Positions 1 to 9,608 of a DNA stretch of 31,988 nucleotides are shown piece by piece. The stretch covers positions 1 to 31,988 of the forward strand of contig JACKAT010000065.1 in NCBI GenBank assembly GCA_020634935.1. Reading direction: 5' to 3'. This stretch comes from Anaerolineales bacterium (GTDB lineage: Bacteria; Chloroflexota; Anaerolineae; 4572-78; J111). The first letter of the stretch is position 1. The number at the start of each line of letters is the position of its first letter. The translations under genes were made by a program, and so were the position numbers. A model generated the notes under the pieces. It did no database searches. It saw only the letters and a program-made list of their open reading frames with translations, and had not been told where the DNA came from.

Positions 1-2138
1 GCCCAGGCCATAGCGTAGGGGTCTAACTCACCGTAGGCCGGGCAGACGCCGGCGGAGAGAGCGACTCCACGCGGGGCAGCCGGCCCTGGAGCGCCTTGAA
101 CGTCGAGCGGAACCAGCACGGTCGCATCGCCGGGGCCGTGGTTATCGACGCCGACCAGCGGTTTGACGGCAGTTCCACCCTGGACTTCATGATCGTAACG
201 GCGAATGACCGCTTCTTTGCTGCGCACGTTAGGGTGCGCCAGCATCGCCAGCAAGGTCTCCGTCAAATCACCAGGCGTTGTCTCGACCGGCGTAGGCGCG
301 GCTTCAAGCTGGGGCGGCGTCCACATCGCCTCAAGCGTACCCAACGGCAGGCCATCGTGCAGAAAATCGAGTGCCAGATCGCCGACCTGCCGGTCGTTGT
401 AGAACAACTGCAACCGGCAGGTCGCTTCAAATTGCCCAATCGCTACGGCCTCGACATCCTGCCCGGCGCAGATGGCTTGAAAACGCGGCCAGTTATCGGG
501 CGCAACGGCAAAGACCATGCGCTCTTGGGCCTCGCTCAGCCAGATTTCCCACGGGGTTAAGCCGGGGTATTTGAGCGGCACGGTTTCGAGTTGCACCTGT
601 GCGCCCACGCCTTCTGACATCTCGCCGACGGCGGAGGACAATCCGCCCGCACCGCAGTCGGTGACGGCGTGATACAACTGCTCGTCGCGAGTGCGCAGCA
701 CCACTTCGAGCACCTGCTTTTCGTGAATGGGATGGCCGATTTGAACGGCGCTGCCGGCAGTCTGGCCGGTGGTCTGATCCATCTCCATACTGGAAAAGGT
801 CGCCCCGCGCAGGCCGTCACGCCCGGTTCGCCCGCCGATGACGACGATCAAATCGCCCGGCTCGGCGCCGGTGGGGTGGCTATTGTGCGGCAGCAGCCCC
901 AAACAGCCGCAAAAAACCAGCGGGTTGGCGGTGTAACCGGGGTGGTATAAGATCGCGCCGTTGACGGTGGGAATACCCATTTTGTTGCCGTAATCTTCGA
1001 CGCCGTGGATGACCCCATCGGCGATGCGGCGGGGGTGGAGTACGCCGGCCGGCAGGTCGTCGTGGGCCAAATCGGGCGGGCCAAAGCACAGCACATCGGT
1101 GTTGGCGATGGGCCGGGCGCTGACGCCGAGGATATCGCGCACCACGCCGCCGACCCCCGTATTGGCTCCGCCAAACGGTTCCAGCGCCGACGGGTGGTTA
1201 TGCGTTTCCACTTTAAAGGCCAGATCCCAGGTATCGTCAAAGGCAATAATGCCAGCATTATCGACAAAGGTGGAACGAATCCAGGGCTTGGCTAAACGGT
1301 CGGTCGCGGCCCGGATGTAACTCTTCAGCAAACCGTCGATGGTCTGCGTTTCCGGCGGCGACGTTGGGGCCGCGCCGGGGCGAGGGCCGGTGTAGGTAAT
1401 CGTGGCCCTGAATGTCTTGTGGACACAGTGTTCGCTCCAGGTCTGGGCCAGCATCTCCAGTTCGACATCGGTGGGATCGCGGTTTTCTTGCTGATAGTAG
1501 GCCCGAACCGCCTGCATCTCGGCCAGGTTGAGAGCCAACCGCCGCGCGGCGCTGATGGCTAGCAGATCGTCATCGGCGGCATCGCGGAGGGGGATGACTT
1601 CGACCAATTCGCCGGGTGGCTCGGTGGGAACAAATGGGGCGGCAATCGGCCGGTTGAGGGTTACACGCTGAATGACCGGGTTGGAAAAAATCTCGACAGC
1701 CAGCCGGTGCAAGTCCGGCTCGGTCAACGGGCCATCGAGCCAATAACGTTGCCCGGTAGCCGCCTGGGTGAGGTGGGTCAAATCCAACAAATGAGCCGCG
1801 CGAACCAAATTCTCGGCGGCCGGGTCGGTGACGCCCGGCAGAAGGGTCACTTCGATGAAATGGTCGGCCAAGATAGCAGACTCGGCCGGTTGTCCCTGCT
1901 CGACCACTCGAAATGTTTCGGTGACCGGATCGGCCAGCATGGCTTGAGCCAGCCGGTCAAGATCGGCCCGGCTCAGTTGGCCCTGGACAAAAAATAAATT
2001 TTCCTTGACGCAGCGCCGTAGGTCGGTTAGACCTAACTGGTGAGCGGCGTTGACAAAGCCATCGTTGGCCGGTTCGGCCAACGAACGCGGCCTCACTTCT
2101 ATCCGAAAAATTGAATTTTCCCTTGTTGAAATGTTCAT
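1..2138 (-). CDS. purL: Phosphoribosylformylglycinamidine synthase, PurL with N-terminal tandem PurS-like domains (partial)
   Basis: The ATP- and glutamine-dependent step of purine synthesis that converts FGAR to FGAM. The reading frame is open from ATG 2138 to the left edge, so about 712 residues are visible and the C-terminus is missing. Seen: WSEHCVHKTF, KVETHNHPSALEPFGG and GVGGVVRD, which are the FGAM synthase ATP/substrate motifs, and further on CGAGGLSSAVGEM and WLSEAQERM. Residues about 8-87 and 92-170 are two copies of one pattern (IEV..PGV.DP...A..L.L, then a DL..LA segment), which I read as two PurS-like domains fused in tandem. In many bacteria PurS is a separate small subunit. 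An in-frame TGA just upstream makes ATG 2138 the only ATG start; a weak AGAGG lies before it. It diverges from the histidine kinase gene and has its own promoter and a structured leader. The function is secure; the PurS reading is inference from pattern. Confidence 0.95.
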   Translation of the reverse strand, partial: MNISTRENSIFRIEVRPRSLAEPANDGFVNAAHQLGLTDLRRCVKENLFFVQGQLSRADLDRLAQAMLADPVTETFRVVEQGQPAESAILADHFIEVTLLPGVTDPAAENLVRAAHLLDLTHLTQAATGQRYWLDGPLTEPDLHRLAVEIFSNPVIQRVTLNRPIAAPFVPTEPPGELVEVIPLRDAADDDLLAISAARRLALNLAEMQAVRAYYQQENRDPTDVELEMLAQTWSEHCVHKTFRATITYTGPRPGAAPTSPPETQTIDGLLKSYIRAATDRLAKPWIRSTFVDNAGIIAFDDTWDLAFKVETHNHPSALEPFGGANTGVGGVVRDILGVSARPIANTDVLCFGPPDLAHDDLPAGVLHPRRIADGVIHGVEDYGNKMGIPTVNGAILYHPGYTANPLVFCGCLGLLPHNSHPTGAEPGDLIVVIGGRTGRDGLRGATFSSMEMDQTTGQTAGSAVQIGHPIHEKQVLEVVLRTRDEQLYHAVTDCGAGGLSSAVGEMSEGVGAQVQLETVPLKYPGLTPWEIWLSEAQERMVFAVAPDNWPRFQAICAGQDVEAVAIGQFEATCRLQLFYNDRQVGDLALDFLHDGLPLGTLEAMWTPPQLEAAPTPVETTPGDLTETLLAMLAHPNVRSKEAVIRRYDHEVQGGTAVKPLVGVDNHGPGDATVLVPLDVQGAPGPAAPRGVALSAGVCPAYGELDPYAMAW

Positions 2139-2167
2139 GGATGCCTCTGATGAATGGGGCCGATAAA

Positions 2168-2205
2168 AAAATCAACTCCCGTTACCCAATAACTCAACGG
2201 GAGCT
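2168..2205 (-). terminator. Terminator-like hairpin in the purL leader (candidate attenuator)
   Basis: Read on the minus strand, CTCCCGTT pairs with AACGGGAG across an 11-nt loop and is followed by TTGA and a run of seven T, ending about 30 nt before the purL start. Two further small hairpins lie just upstream in the leader (AAAGT/ACTTT and TCGAT/ATCGA). An intrinsic terminator between a promoter and its own gene suggests conditional termination. I could not match the leader to a known riboswitch class. Confidence 0.6.
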
Positions 2206-2338
2206 GTCGATGGTCTATCGAAGGGAAAGTCGCGAAACTTTACGCTGCTTCGTCCCTATTGTGACTATTTTTCGCTGATTTAATGGGTGTGGAGACACCT
2301 TACTATCCTACTGGTCTGACATTAAAAAATCTACTTCC

Positions 2339-2366
2339 ATTGTACTAAAAAGAGTAGGCATGTCAA
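2339..2366 (-). promoter_or_regulatory. purL: purL promoter
   Basis: On the minus strand TTGACA (2366-2361) and TACAAT (2344-2339) are separated by 16 nt. Transcription would start near 2332 and give a leader of about 190 nt before the purL ATG at 2138. Confidence 0.7.
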
Positions 2367-2429
2367 TTTTCTCGTACTATCGGCAGTTCTGTCTAATTGA
2401 TTGAAGATTGGGTTGAATTTAGTAAAATA

Positions 2430-2443
2430 TGTAATCGTTTACA
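2430..2443. promoter_or_regulatory. LacI/cre-like operator, distal copy
   Basis: TGTAATCGTTTACA fits the LacI/GalR-family consensus TGWNANCGNTNWCA and matches the two proximal sites at 2613 and 2632 except for one base. It lies about 190 bp upstream of the kinase promoter, so DNA looping with the proximal pair is possible (inference). Confidence 0.5.
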
Positions 2444-2599
2444 AATAACACCTTGCAATACAAGTCCCAGAACCATTGTCTATACGCAATAATCTCTCAA
2501 TGTTATAATCGATCTCGAAAAATAGGGATCATTGCCCCCTAAATCGCCCTCAAATCAGGCAATAATTTCAAGCTAAACCTTAAGAAATGGGGTTTCCTC

Positions 2600-2628
2600 T
2601 TGACAAATTTACTGTAATCGATTACAAT
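2600..2628 (+). promoter_or_regulatory. Promoter of the histidine kinase-response regulator operon
   Basis: TTGACA (2600-2605), a 17-nt spacer and TACAAT (2623-2628) form a near-consensus sigma-70 promoter. The -10 box overlaps the first operator and the predicted start near 2635 falls inside the second, so binding of a repressor there should block initiation. Confidence 0.8.
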
Positions 2629-2645
2629 AATTGTAATCGATTACA
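2613..2645. promoter_or_regulatory. Tandem LacI-family operators over the kinase promoter
   Basis: Two identical perfect palindromes TGTAATCGATTACA lie at 2613-2626 and 2632-2645, with centres 19 bp apart, and the whole block is itself almost a palindrome. They fit the LacI/GalR (cre-type) consensus with a central CG. They cover the spacer, the -10 box and the transcription start. The repressor is not encoded in this window. Confidence 0.75.
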
Positions 2646-2674
2646 GTATTATAGTGATTTGCAAAAGGCCAAAA

Positions 2675-3859
2675 ATGGACGATGCAGCCCGAACTAAAGA
2701 CCAACTGATCGAAGAATTAACCCGGCTGCGCCGGCGGGTGGCAGAATTGGAAGCCGGGGAATTTGAACGCGCCCGAGCCGAAGAAGAACTCAAACGACAA
2801 AATGCCGCGTTGGCCGCGCTTAATGCGATGGCCGTTATTGTCGGCCAATCCTTAAACTTAGAACAAATTGTCACTGCTGGTCTGGAAAAAATCATAGAGA
2901 TAACCGGCGCGCTTGCCGGAATGGTTCAACTTGACGATAATAAGGGCCTCCAGAATAAAGAAACAGAAAAGATAGTAGTCAGATGGGGTTACACCTCGGA
3001 TGAGACTATCGAGTCCAATCATTGGACCGGCTTAGAGATCCCGATTATCGCTCAAGAGCAAAGCCTGGGCCGGCTGGTGGTTTTTAAACCCACAGTTCAG
3101 AGCTGGCAAGATCAGGATGAGCAACTGCTGACCGCGATTGGCTATGAATTGGGCGTCGGCATTGCCAAGGCGCGTTTGTTTGAGGCAATGGAGCGCCAAA
3201 GCAGCCAACTGCGCGTACTCGGTCAGCGGGTAGTTGAAGCCGAAGAGGCGGAACGACGTCGCTTGGCCCGGGAACTGCACGATCAGGTCGGGCAAAGTTT
3301 AACGGCGATGGGGATTAATCTCGATATTTTGAGTAAATTGCTACCGGAAGATATCCCCCAGCCAATCATCTCTCGTCTGGATGATATGCGCACGCTGGTG
3401 ACTCGAACCAACAAACGGGTTCGCGAGGTCATGGTCAATTTGCGGCCGGAGATGTTGGATGATTACGGCATCTTGGCCGCGCTGCGCTGGTCGGCGGAGC
3501 GGTTTACTAACCGCACTGGCATCCCGGTGCAGGTCGATGGCGAAGAAGCCGAGAGCCGGTTGTCGATTCACATTGAAAATGTCCTGTATCGGGTGGCCCA
3601 AGAGGCGTTGACGAATGTGGCAAAACACGCCCAGGCCACTCAGGTCACGATCAGCCTGACGTTCGACGCCGGTCGCGTCCGGATGATCATCACCGATAAC
3701 GGGATCGGGTTTAGCCCTACCGAACAACCATCCTCGAACGAGACCCGCCGGTGGGGAACGGCCATCATGGCTGAGCGAGTTGAGGGGATCAACGGCCGCT
3801 TTAGTCTTCAATCAGCCCCAGGCCAGGGTACACAAATTATAGTGGAGGTACCGCGATGA
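2675..3859 (+). CDS. GAF-domain sensor histidine kinase, NarL-type (HisKA_3)
   Basis: A cytoplasmic sensor kinase of 394 residues with no membrane segment. Order: N-terminal coiled coil (1-50, rich in Glu, Arg and Leu), GAF sensor (about 60-168), dimerisation/phosphoacceptor domain with RRLARELHDQVGQSL (phosphorylated His about 202), then an ATPase domain with Asn 314 in the N box and DNGIGF at 341-346. This is the NarX/DegS/LiaS architecture. ATG 2675 is chosen because AAAAGG precedes it at a good distance; a GTG at 2654 in the same frame has no such site. The stop overlaps the response regulator start (ATGA), so the two are translationally coupled. The strongly operator-controlled promoter links expression to an unknown metabolite or sugar repressor (inference). 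The signal sensed by GAF is unknown. Confidence 0.9.
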   Translation: MDDAARTKDQLIEELTRLRRRVAELEAGEFERARAEEELKRQNAALAALNAMAVIVGQSLNLEQIVTAGLEKIIEITGALAGMVQLDDNKGLQNKETEKIVVRWGYTSDETIESNHWTGLEIPIIAQEQSLGRLVVFKPTVQSWQDQDEQLLTAIGYELGVGIAKARLFEAMERQSSQLRVLGQRVVEAEEAERRRLARELHDQVGQSLTAMGINLDILSKLLPEDIPQPIISRLDDMRTLVTRTNKRVREVMVNLRPEMLDDYGILAALRWSAERFTNRTGIPVQVDGEEAESRLSIHIENVLYRVAQEALTNVAKHAQATQVTISLTFDAGRVRMIITDNGIGFSPTEQPSSNETRRWGTAIMAERVEGINGRFSLQSAPGQGTQIIVEVPR

Positions 3860-4548
3860 GTATCAGAGTTTTGTTAGTTGACGACCATGCGACCATTCGG
3901 GAAGGTCTGTGTTACCTGTTGAATGCGCAGGATAATATTAAAGTGGTCGGTACAGCAGCAAACGGGCGCGAGGCCATCCACAAGGTAGAACAGTGCTGCC
4001 CCGAGGTGGTGGTGATGGATATCGCCATGCCCCAACTCAACGGCATCGATGCAACCGGTTACCTCAAAGCACAATATCCCCAACTCAAAGTTATCATTTT
4101 GTCAATGCATGCTTCAAGCGAGCAAATTTATCGCGCTTTACAAGCCGGGGCAATGGGCTACTTGTTAAAAGAGTCGGCCGGGCTTGAGGTGGCTGAAGCC
4201 GTGCGGGCCGTTTATGCCGGCCAGCGCTACCTGAGCGCGGATGTTTCAGACAAATTGATTGATGAATATATAGCTCAGCGCTCGCTGGACAGCGCTCGCA
4301 ACCCCTTAACTCAACTCAGCTTTCGTGAGCGAGAAGTCTTACAACTGGTGGTTGAGGGTTACTCCAGTTCCGATATCGCCCATACGTTGAACCTGTCAAC
4401 GCGCAGTATCGAGACCTATCGCCATCGCCTGATGCAAAAGCTAGATATCCATAATTTACCGGACCTGGTTAAGTTTGCGATCAATCACGGGTTAACCCCG
4501 CTTGAGCCATATCCACCGTCACCGTTAACCTGTCAAGAAAGCAACTAG
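3856..4548 (+). CDS. NarL/FixJ-family response regulator
   Basis: A DNA-binding response regulator of 230 residues and partner of the kinase just upstream (4-nt ATGA overlap). Residues 1-120 form a receiver: VDD at 8-10, phosphoacceptor Asp 55 in VVVMDIAMP, the switch Ser in IILSMHAS and the conserved Lys in YLLKES. Residues about 155-215 form a LuxR-type helix-turn-helix (LSFREREVLQLVVEGYSSSD, then STRSIETYRHRLMQKL). The last 15 residues are Pro-rich and the TAG stop falls inside a palindromic repeat starting at 4545, so the natural C-terminus may have been changed by that insertion. Targets cannot be read from this window; the downstream PTS operon is a candidate by position only. Confidence 0.92.
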   Translation: MSIRVLLVDDHATIREGLCYLLNAQDNIKVVGTAANGREAIHKVEQCCPEVVVMDIAMPQLNGIDATGYLKAQYPQLKVIILSMHASSEQIYRALQAGAMGYLLKESAGLEVAEAVRAVYAGQRYLSADVSDKLIDEYIAQRSLDSARNPLTQLSFREREVLQLVVEGYSSSDIAHTLNLSTRSIETYRHRLMQKLDIHNLPDLVKFAINHGLTPLEPYPPSPLTCQESN

Positions 4549-4665
4549 TACACTGAGGCATAAATAGCTCTCCAGTTCGTAGTAATGGCTTTAGCCGTTT
4601 CTTTCAACAGCACCGCTAAAGCGGTTACTACGAACTATCCAGTTACTTACGCCGTGATGTACTAG
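4545..4665. repeat. MITE-like palindromic element, class 1
   Basis: Ends CTAGTACA and TGTACTAG are inverted; imperfect inverted arms of about 45 bp continue inward to the GTTCGTAGTAA / TTACTACGAAC pair at 4575-4635. The first 25 bases (4546-4570) recur at 11551-11575 with one mismatch. The left end supplies the stop codon of the response regulator gene. No transposase is encoded. Confidence 0.65.
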
Positions 4666-4757
4666 GCTGCGGACAGCCGACAACCGACCGTTGACCGCCG
4701 AACTTCGACGAGCAGGCGGTTTTTCCAGCGGTCTGCGGTCAATGAGCAGCGGTCCAT
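4665..4757. repeat. Heptamer-armed hairpin (xxxxxGA / GACCGxx iterations)
   Basis: The left arm (4666-4700) reads as successive 7-mers ctgcgga, cagccga, caaccga, ccgttga, ccgccga. The right arm (4728-4755), reverse complemented, contains 7-mers gaccgct, gctcatt, gaccgca, gaccgct. The arms are roughly complementary, so a hairpin is possible. This is the first of at least four loci of this design in the window. Confidence 0.5.
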
Positions 4758-4827
4758 CGACTTAAGCACAATTCTGAAGGCTCAGATAGGGTCAAATCAA
4801 AAGAGCTTTAGGAGAGGAACCATTAAA

Positions 4828-4995
4828 ATGTCGTACTTTTCGCCGATTAACTGTAGTAGATCCGCTACAGACAGATTAGCGCTTCTGAGCCATAATTCAG
4901 GCATACAAGGTCGAATTCCCTCTAGAAAAGACTTGGTTCACTTCTTTCGCCGCTTTCTTCCAGCATTTTATTCTTTATTTAATCGAAGCAAATAG
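4828..4995 (+). CDS. Possible small ORF, 55 residues, unrecognised
   Basis: ATG 4828 is preceded by a good ribosome binding site (AGGAGAGG, 10 nt upstream) and runs 55 codons to TAG. The predicted product is basic and ends in an aromatic-rich stretch (FFRRFLPAFYSLF). I do not recognise a family. It lies in the long gap before the PTS operon and could be a leader peptide or chance. The ribosome binding site is the only positive evidence. Confidence 0.25.
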   Translation: MSYFSPINCSRSATDRLALLSHNSGIQGRIPSRKDLVHFFRRFLPAFYSLFNRSK

Positions 4996-5331
4996 AAGAA
5001 GAGACAATGTTGTCACTATTCATTACCGCGCAACCTCCAGCCAATACATGGCCAGGCCCTGGTCGAATCAGCGGTTGCCTGCTTCCAGCTAACCCGGATT
5101 ATTTACCGATTTCATGGGTTCAGCCAGGAGCAGTCCCAGCATTCTGTCTCGATGGATTCTCCGTCTCCTCAATTGACATTGAAGCGGACAGCTCGTTTCA
5201 ATTAAACCTCTTTAAAAATAAGCCAACTGAAAATAAAAGCCTTAGCGACTACAGGTCACATCATGGTAAGCGCGACAGCTTGCCAGTAGGGCCGGTTAGC
5301 CGATCCTTTAGTTATGAAAGGATACCGGAAG
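4996..5331 (+). other. Gap before the PTS operon; no convincing gene
   Basis: A 110-codon open frame (5007-5339) runs through this stretch but shows no recognisable domain, has a poor ribosome binding site and overlaps the next gene out of frame. A possible promoter lies within it: TTGACA at 5173-5178 and TTCAAT at 5197-5202, spacer 18, which would start transcription about 120 nt before the receiver gene. That call is weak because the -10 matches only four of six bases. Confidence 0.3.
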
Positions 5332-5760
5332 ATGGATGAAATTCTGGTCATCGGCGAACACGAACTTGTCCGTAAAGCAATTTGTGAGCGATTAAAGATG
5401 GTCTTTCCCGCTTACCACATTTTGGGCGCAACGGCCGGGAAGGAAGCCATCGATCCGGTTTTACAACAGCCGGTTAGTCTGGTGGTCATCGATATTGATC
5501 CACCGACCGTTGACCGGTTAAAGTTGGTGCGCCATATTAAATCGGTGCGCCCCAAGACACCGATTGTCGTCTGGTCCGTTCATGATTGGGAAAACTATCG
5601 GACCGATGCCCTGGCCGCCGGCGCAGCGGCCTACGTATCAAAAAGAGAGCCACACGACAAACTCTTGGCCATTATGGTCAAGCTGCTGTCGGCCGATGAG
5701 GCCGATCCCCCGACGTGGCGTCCTGACAAAGAAGGAGGCAACTCACCCACGGCAATATAA
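5332..5760 (+). CDS. Stand-alone receiver-like protein next to PTS genes
   Basis: A single CheY-like receiver of 142 residues without an output domain. The phosphoacceptor Asp is present (VVIDIDPP, about residue 53), as are the switch-region Ser (VVWSVHD) and the conserved Lys (YVSKRE, about 105). The acidic pair that normally binds Mg2+ at the end of the first strand (VDD) is replaced by the segment VIGEHE, with at most one acidic residue in position, so phosphorylation may be weak or absent. ATG 5332 is chosen over ATG 5314 because AAAGGA at 5316-5321 is well placed before it. The gene precedes the PTS phosphotransferase by about 100 nt and is probably co-transcribed with it, which suggests a link to sugar uptake (inference). 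Confidence 0.75.
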   Translation: MDEILVIGEHELVRKAICERLKMVFPAYHILGATAGKEAIDPVLQQPVSLVVIDIDPPTVDRLKLVRHIKSVRPKTPIVVWSVHDWENYRTDALAAGAAAYVSKREPHDKLLAIMVKLLSADEADPPTWRPDKEGGNSPTAI

Positions 5761-5786
5761 AGAATTGAGGTTAAACCCGCATTTTA

Positions 5787-5839
5787 GTTCGTAGTAAGCC
5801 CTTTAGGGCTGAGGTATCGCTCACGTGATTATTACGAGC
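5787..5839. repeat. Short palindromic element related to class 1
   Basis: GTTCGTAGTAA (5787-5797) and its degenerate inverse (5829-5839) flank an inner hairpin GCCCTTTAGGGC. The outer arm matches the core arm of the element at 4575-4635. It sits between the receiver gene and the ribosome binding site of the EIIA-HPr-EI gene. Confidence 0.55.
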
Positions 5840-5864
5840 TTTTATTTACAAAGGAGTGAAAATT

Positions 5865-8336
<2,472 letters not shown>

Positions 8337-8341
8337 CCGAT

Positions 8342-8629
8342 GAAAATTTATTGGAGCGACAAAGCTGGCTTTGTCACCCCGATCAAAGCAGAGCTTTGAT
8401 GCTCCAGACCTTTATTTTCAAAGGAGTACGATAGTCTCAGATGAGACGAGACCGGGAATGAAAATATAGGAGCGACAAAGCTGGCTTTGTCATACTGACG
8501 GTCAGGTCAAAGTAAACTTTGACGCTCCAGGTCGTTATTTTCAAGGGAGTCGAACAGTCCTTAACCGGACGACAGCGAGAATGAAAATTCCGTAGGACAA
8601 ACTTAAGTTTGTCCTACAAATCCATTTTC
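8342..8629 (+). repeat. Tandem cloverleaf-like palindromic units between the PTS genes
   Basis: Three units each begin GAAAAT and end ATTTTC: 8342-8419, 8460-8542 and 8583-8629. The first two have an outer stem GGAGC/GCTCC and inner hairpins GACAAAGC/GCTTTGTC and ATCAAAGC/GCTTTGAT or GTCAAAGT/ACTTTGAC; unit two has a third hairpin (CTGAC/GTCAG). The third unit holds a perfect 26-bp palindrome (8592-8617). Spacers (8420-8459 and 8543-8582) start like the fruK ribosome binding site (AAAGGAG, AAGGGAG) and each carries a hairpin whose stem differs but still pairs. Related copies lie at 11580 and 24645. Confidence 0.75.
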
Positions 8630-8644
8630 AAAGGAGGTTAATTA

Positions 8645-9592
8645 GTGAGTGACACGCTAAAAATAGCAACCATAACGCTAAACCCGGCCATCGACCGGAC
8701 CGTCTCCGTGCCTAACTTCAAGATCGGTAAAGTCAACCGGGTAGTCCATGAACAGGCCAACGCCGGCGGCAAAGGGGTCAATGTGGCCTCGAATTTGGCC
8801 GACTATGGCTTCGCCGTGACCGTTACCGGCTTTTTAGGCACGGAAAACAGTCATATTTTTGAGCAGCTTTTTGCCCGCAAGCAGATTGAAGATCGATTTG
8901 TCCGCATTGAAGGCTCAACCCGCATCGGGATCAAGATTATCGATGAGGTTTACGAAGAAACCACCGATATCAACTTTCCGGGCCAGACGCCATCTGACCA
9001 GGACGTGAGCCAGCTTTTTGATGTTGTTGCAGCCTTGACCACTGAATGCGAGTGGTTTGTGCTGTCCGGCAGTATTCCGGCAGGCGCGCCGGAGAACATT
9101 TACCAAAAGCTCATCAAAGTGATCATGGCCAGCGGGCGCTCCGTGGCGCTCGATACCAGCGGGCGGGCGCTCAAGCTGGCCCTGTCGGCGGCGCCAACCT
9201 TGATCAAACCCAATCTGGACGAACTCCGCGAGCTAACCGGCAATCAAATCAAATCAGAAGCCAAAGTGGTTGAAGCGGCCCGGCAGTTGCTCGATCAGGG
9301 CATCGAGACCGTGGTGGTTTCGTTAGGTGAGCAAGGGGCTATCTATGTTGAAGCCAATCATGTGGTCCAGGTCATTCCGCCCAAGGTCACTGTCAAAAGC
9401 ACGGTGGGCGCGGGTGATGCTATGGTCAGCGGCACGGTGGCCGGCAAAATAAAAGGACTGTCATTGGAAGAGTGCGCACGGCTGGCTACGGCCTTTTCGA
9501 TCAGCGCGATTACCCAGGTCGGCTCCGGCCTGCCGTCTCTAGCGGCTATCGAAGATTTCAAAGACCAAGTAGAAATCAAATATTTTAATTAA
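8645..9592 (+). CDS. fruK: 1-phosphofructokinase (PfkB family)
   Basis: Phosphorylates the fructose 1-phosphate released by the PTS to fructose 1,6-bisphosphate. It has 315 residues, the normal family length. Seen: NAGGKGVNVA at 39-48 (substrate-binding loop of PfkB kinases), KPNLDEL at 189-195, and STVGAGDAMVSG with catalytic Asp 258 at the ATP/anion hole. The start is GTG with AGGAGG 7 nt upstream. Position between the phosphotransferase fusion and FruA, with 16 nt to fruA, supports fructose 1-phosphate as the substrate rather than tagatose 6-phosphate, though both occur in this family. Confidence 0.93.
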   Translation: MSDTLKIATITLNPAIDRTVSVPNFKIGKVNRVVHEQANAGGKGVNVASNLADYGFAVTVTGFLGTENSHIFEQLFARKQIEDRFVRIEGSTRIGIKIIDEVYEETTDINFPGQTPSDQDVSQLFDVVAALTTECEWFVLSGSIPAGAPENIYQKLIKVIMASGRSVALDTSGRALKLALSAAPTLIKPNLDELRELTGNQIKSEAKVVEAARQLLDQGIETVVVSLGEQGAIYVEANHVVQVIPPKVTVKSTVGAGDAMVSGTVAGKIKGLSLEECARLATAFSISAITQVGSGLPSLAAIEDFKDQVEIKYFN

Positions 9593-9608
9593 CCATCAGG
9601 AGGTAAAA

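Noticed and set aside
5007..5339. 110-codon open frame before the receiver gene
   Set aside because: No domain, a weak start context and overlap with the receiver gene in another frame. Kept only as a note on the gap.
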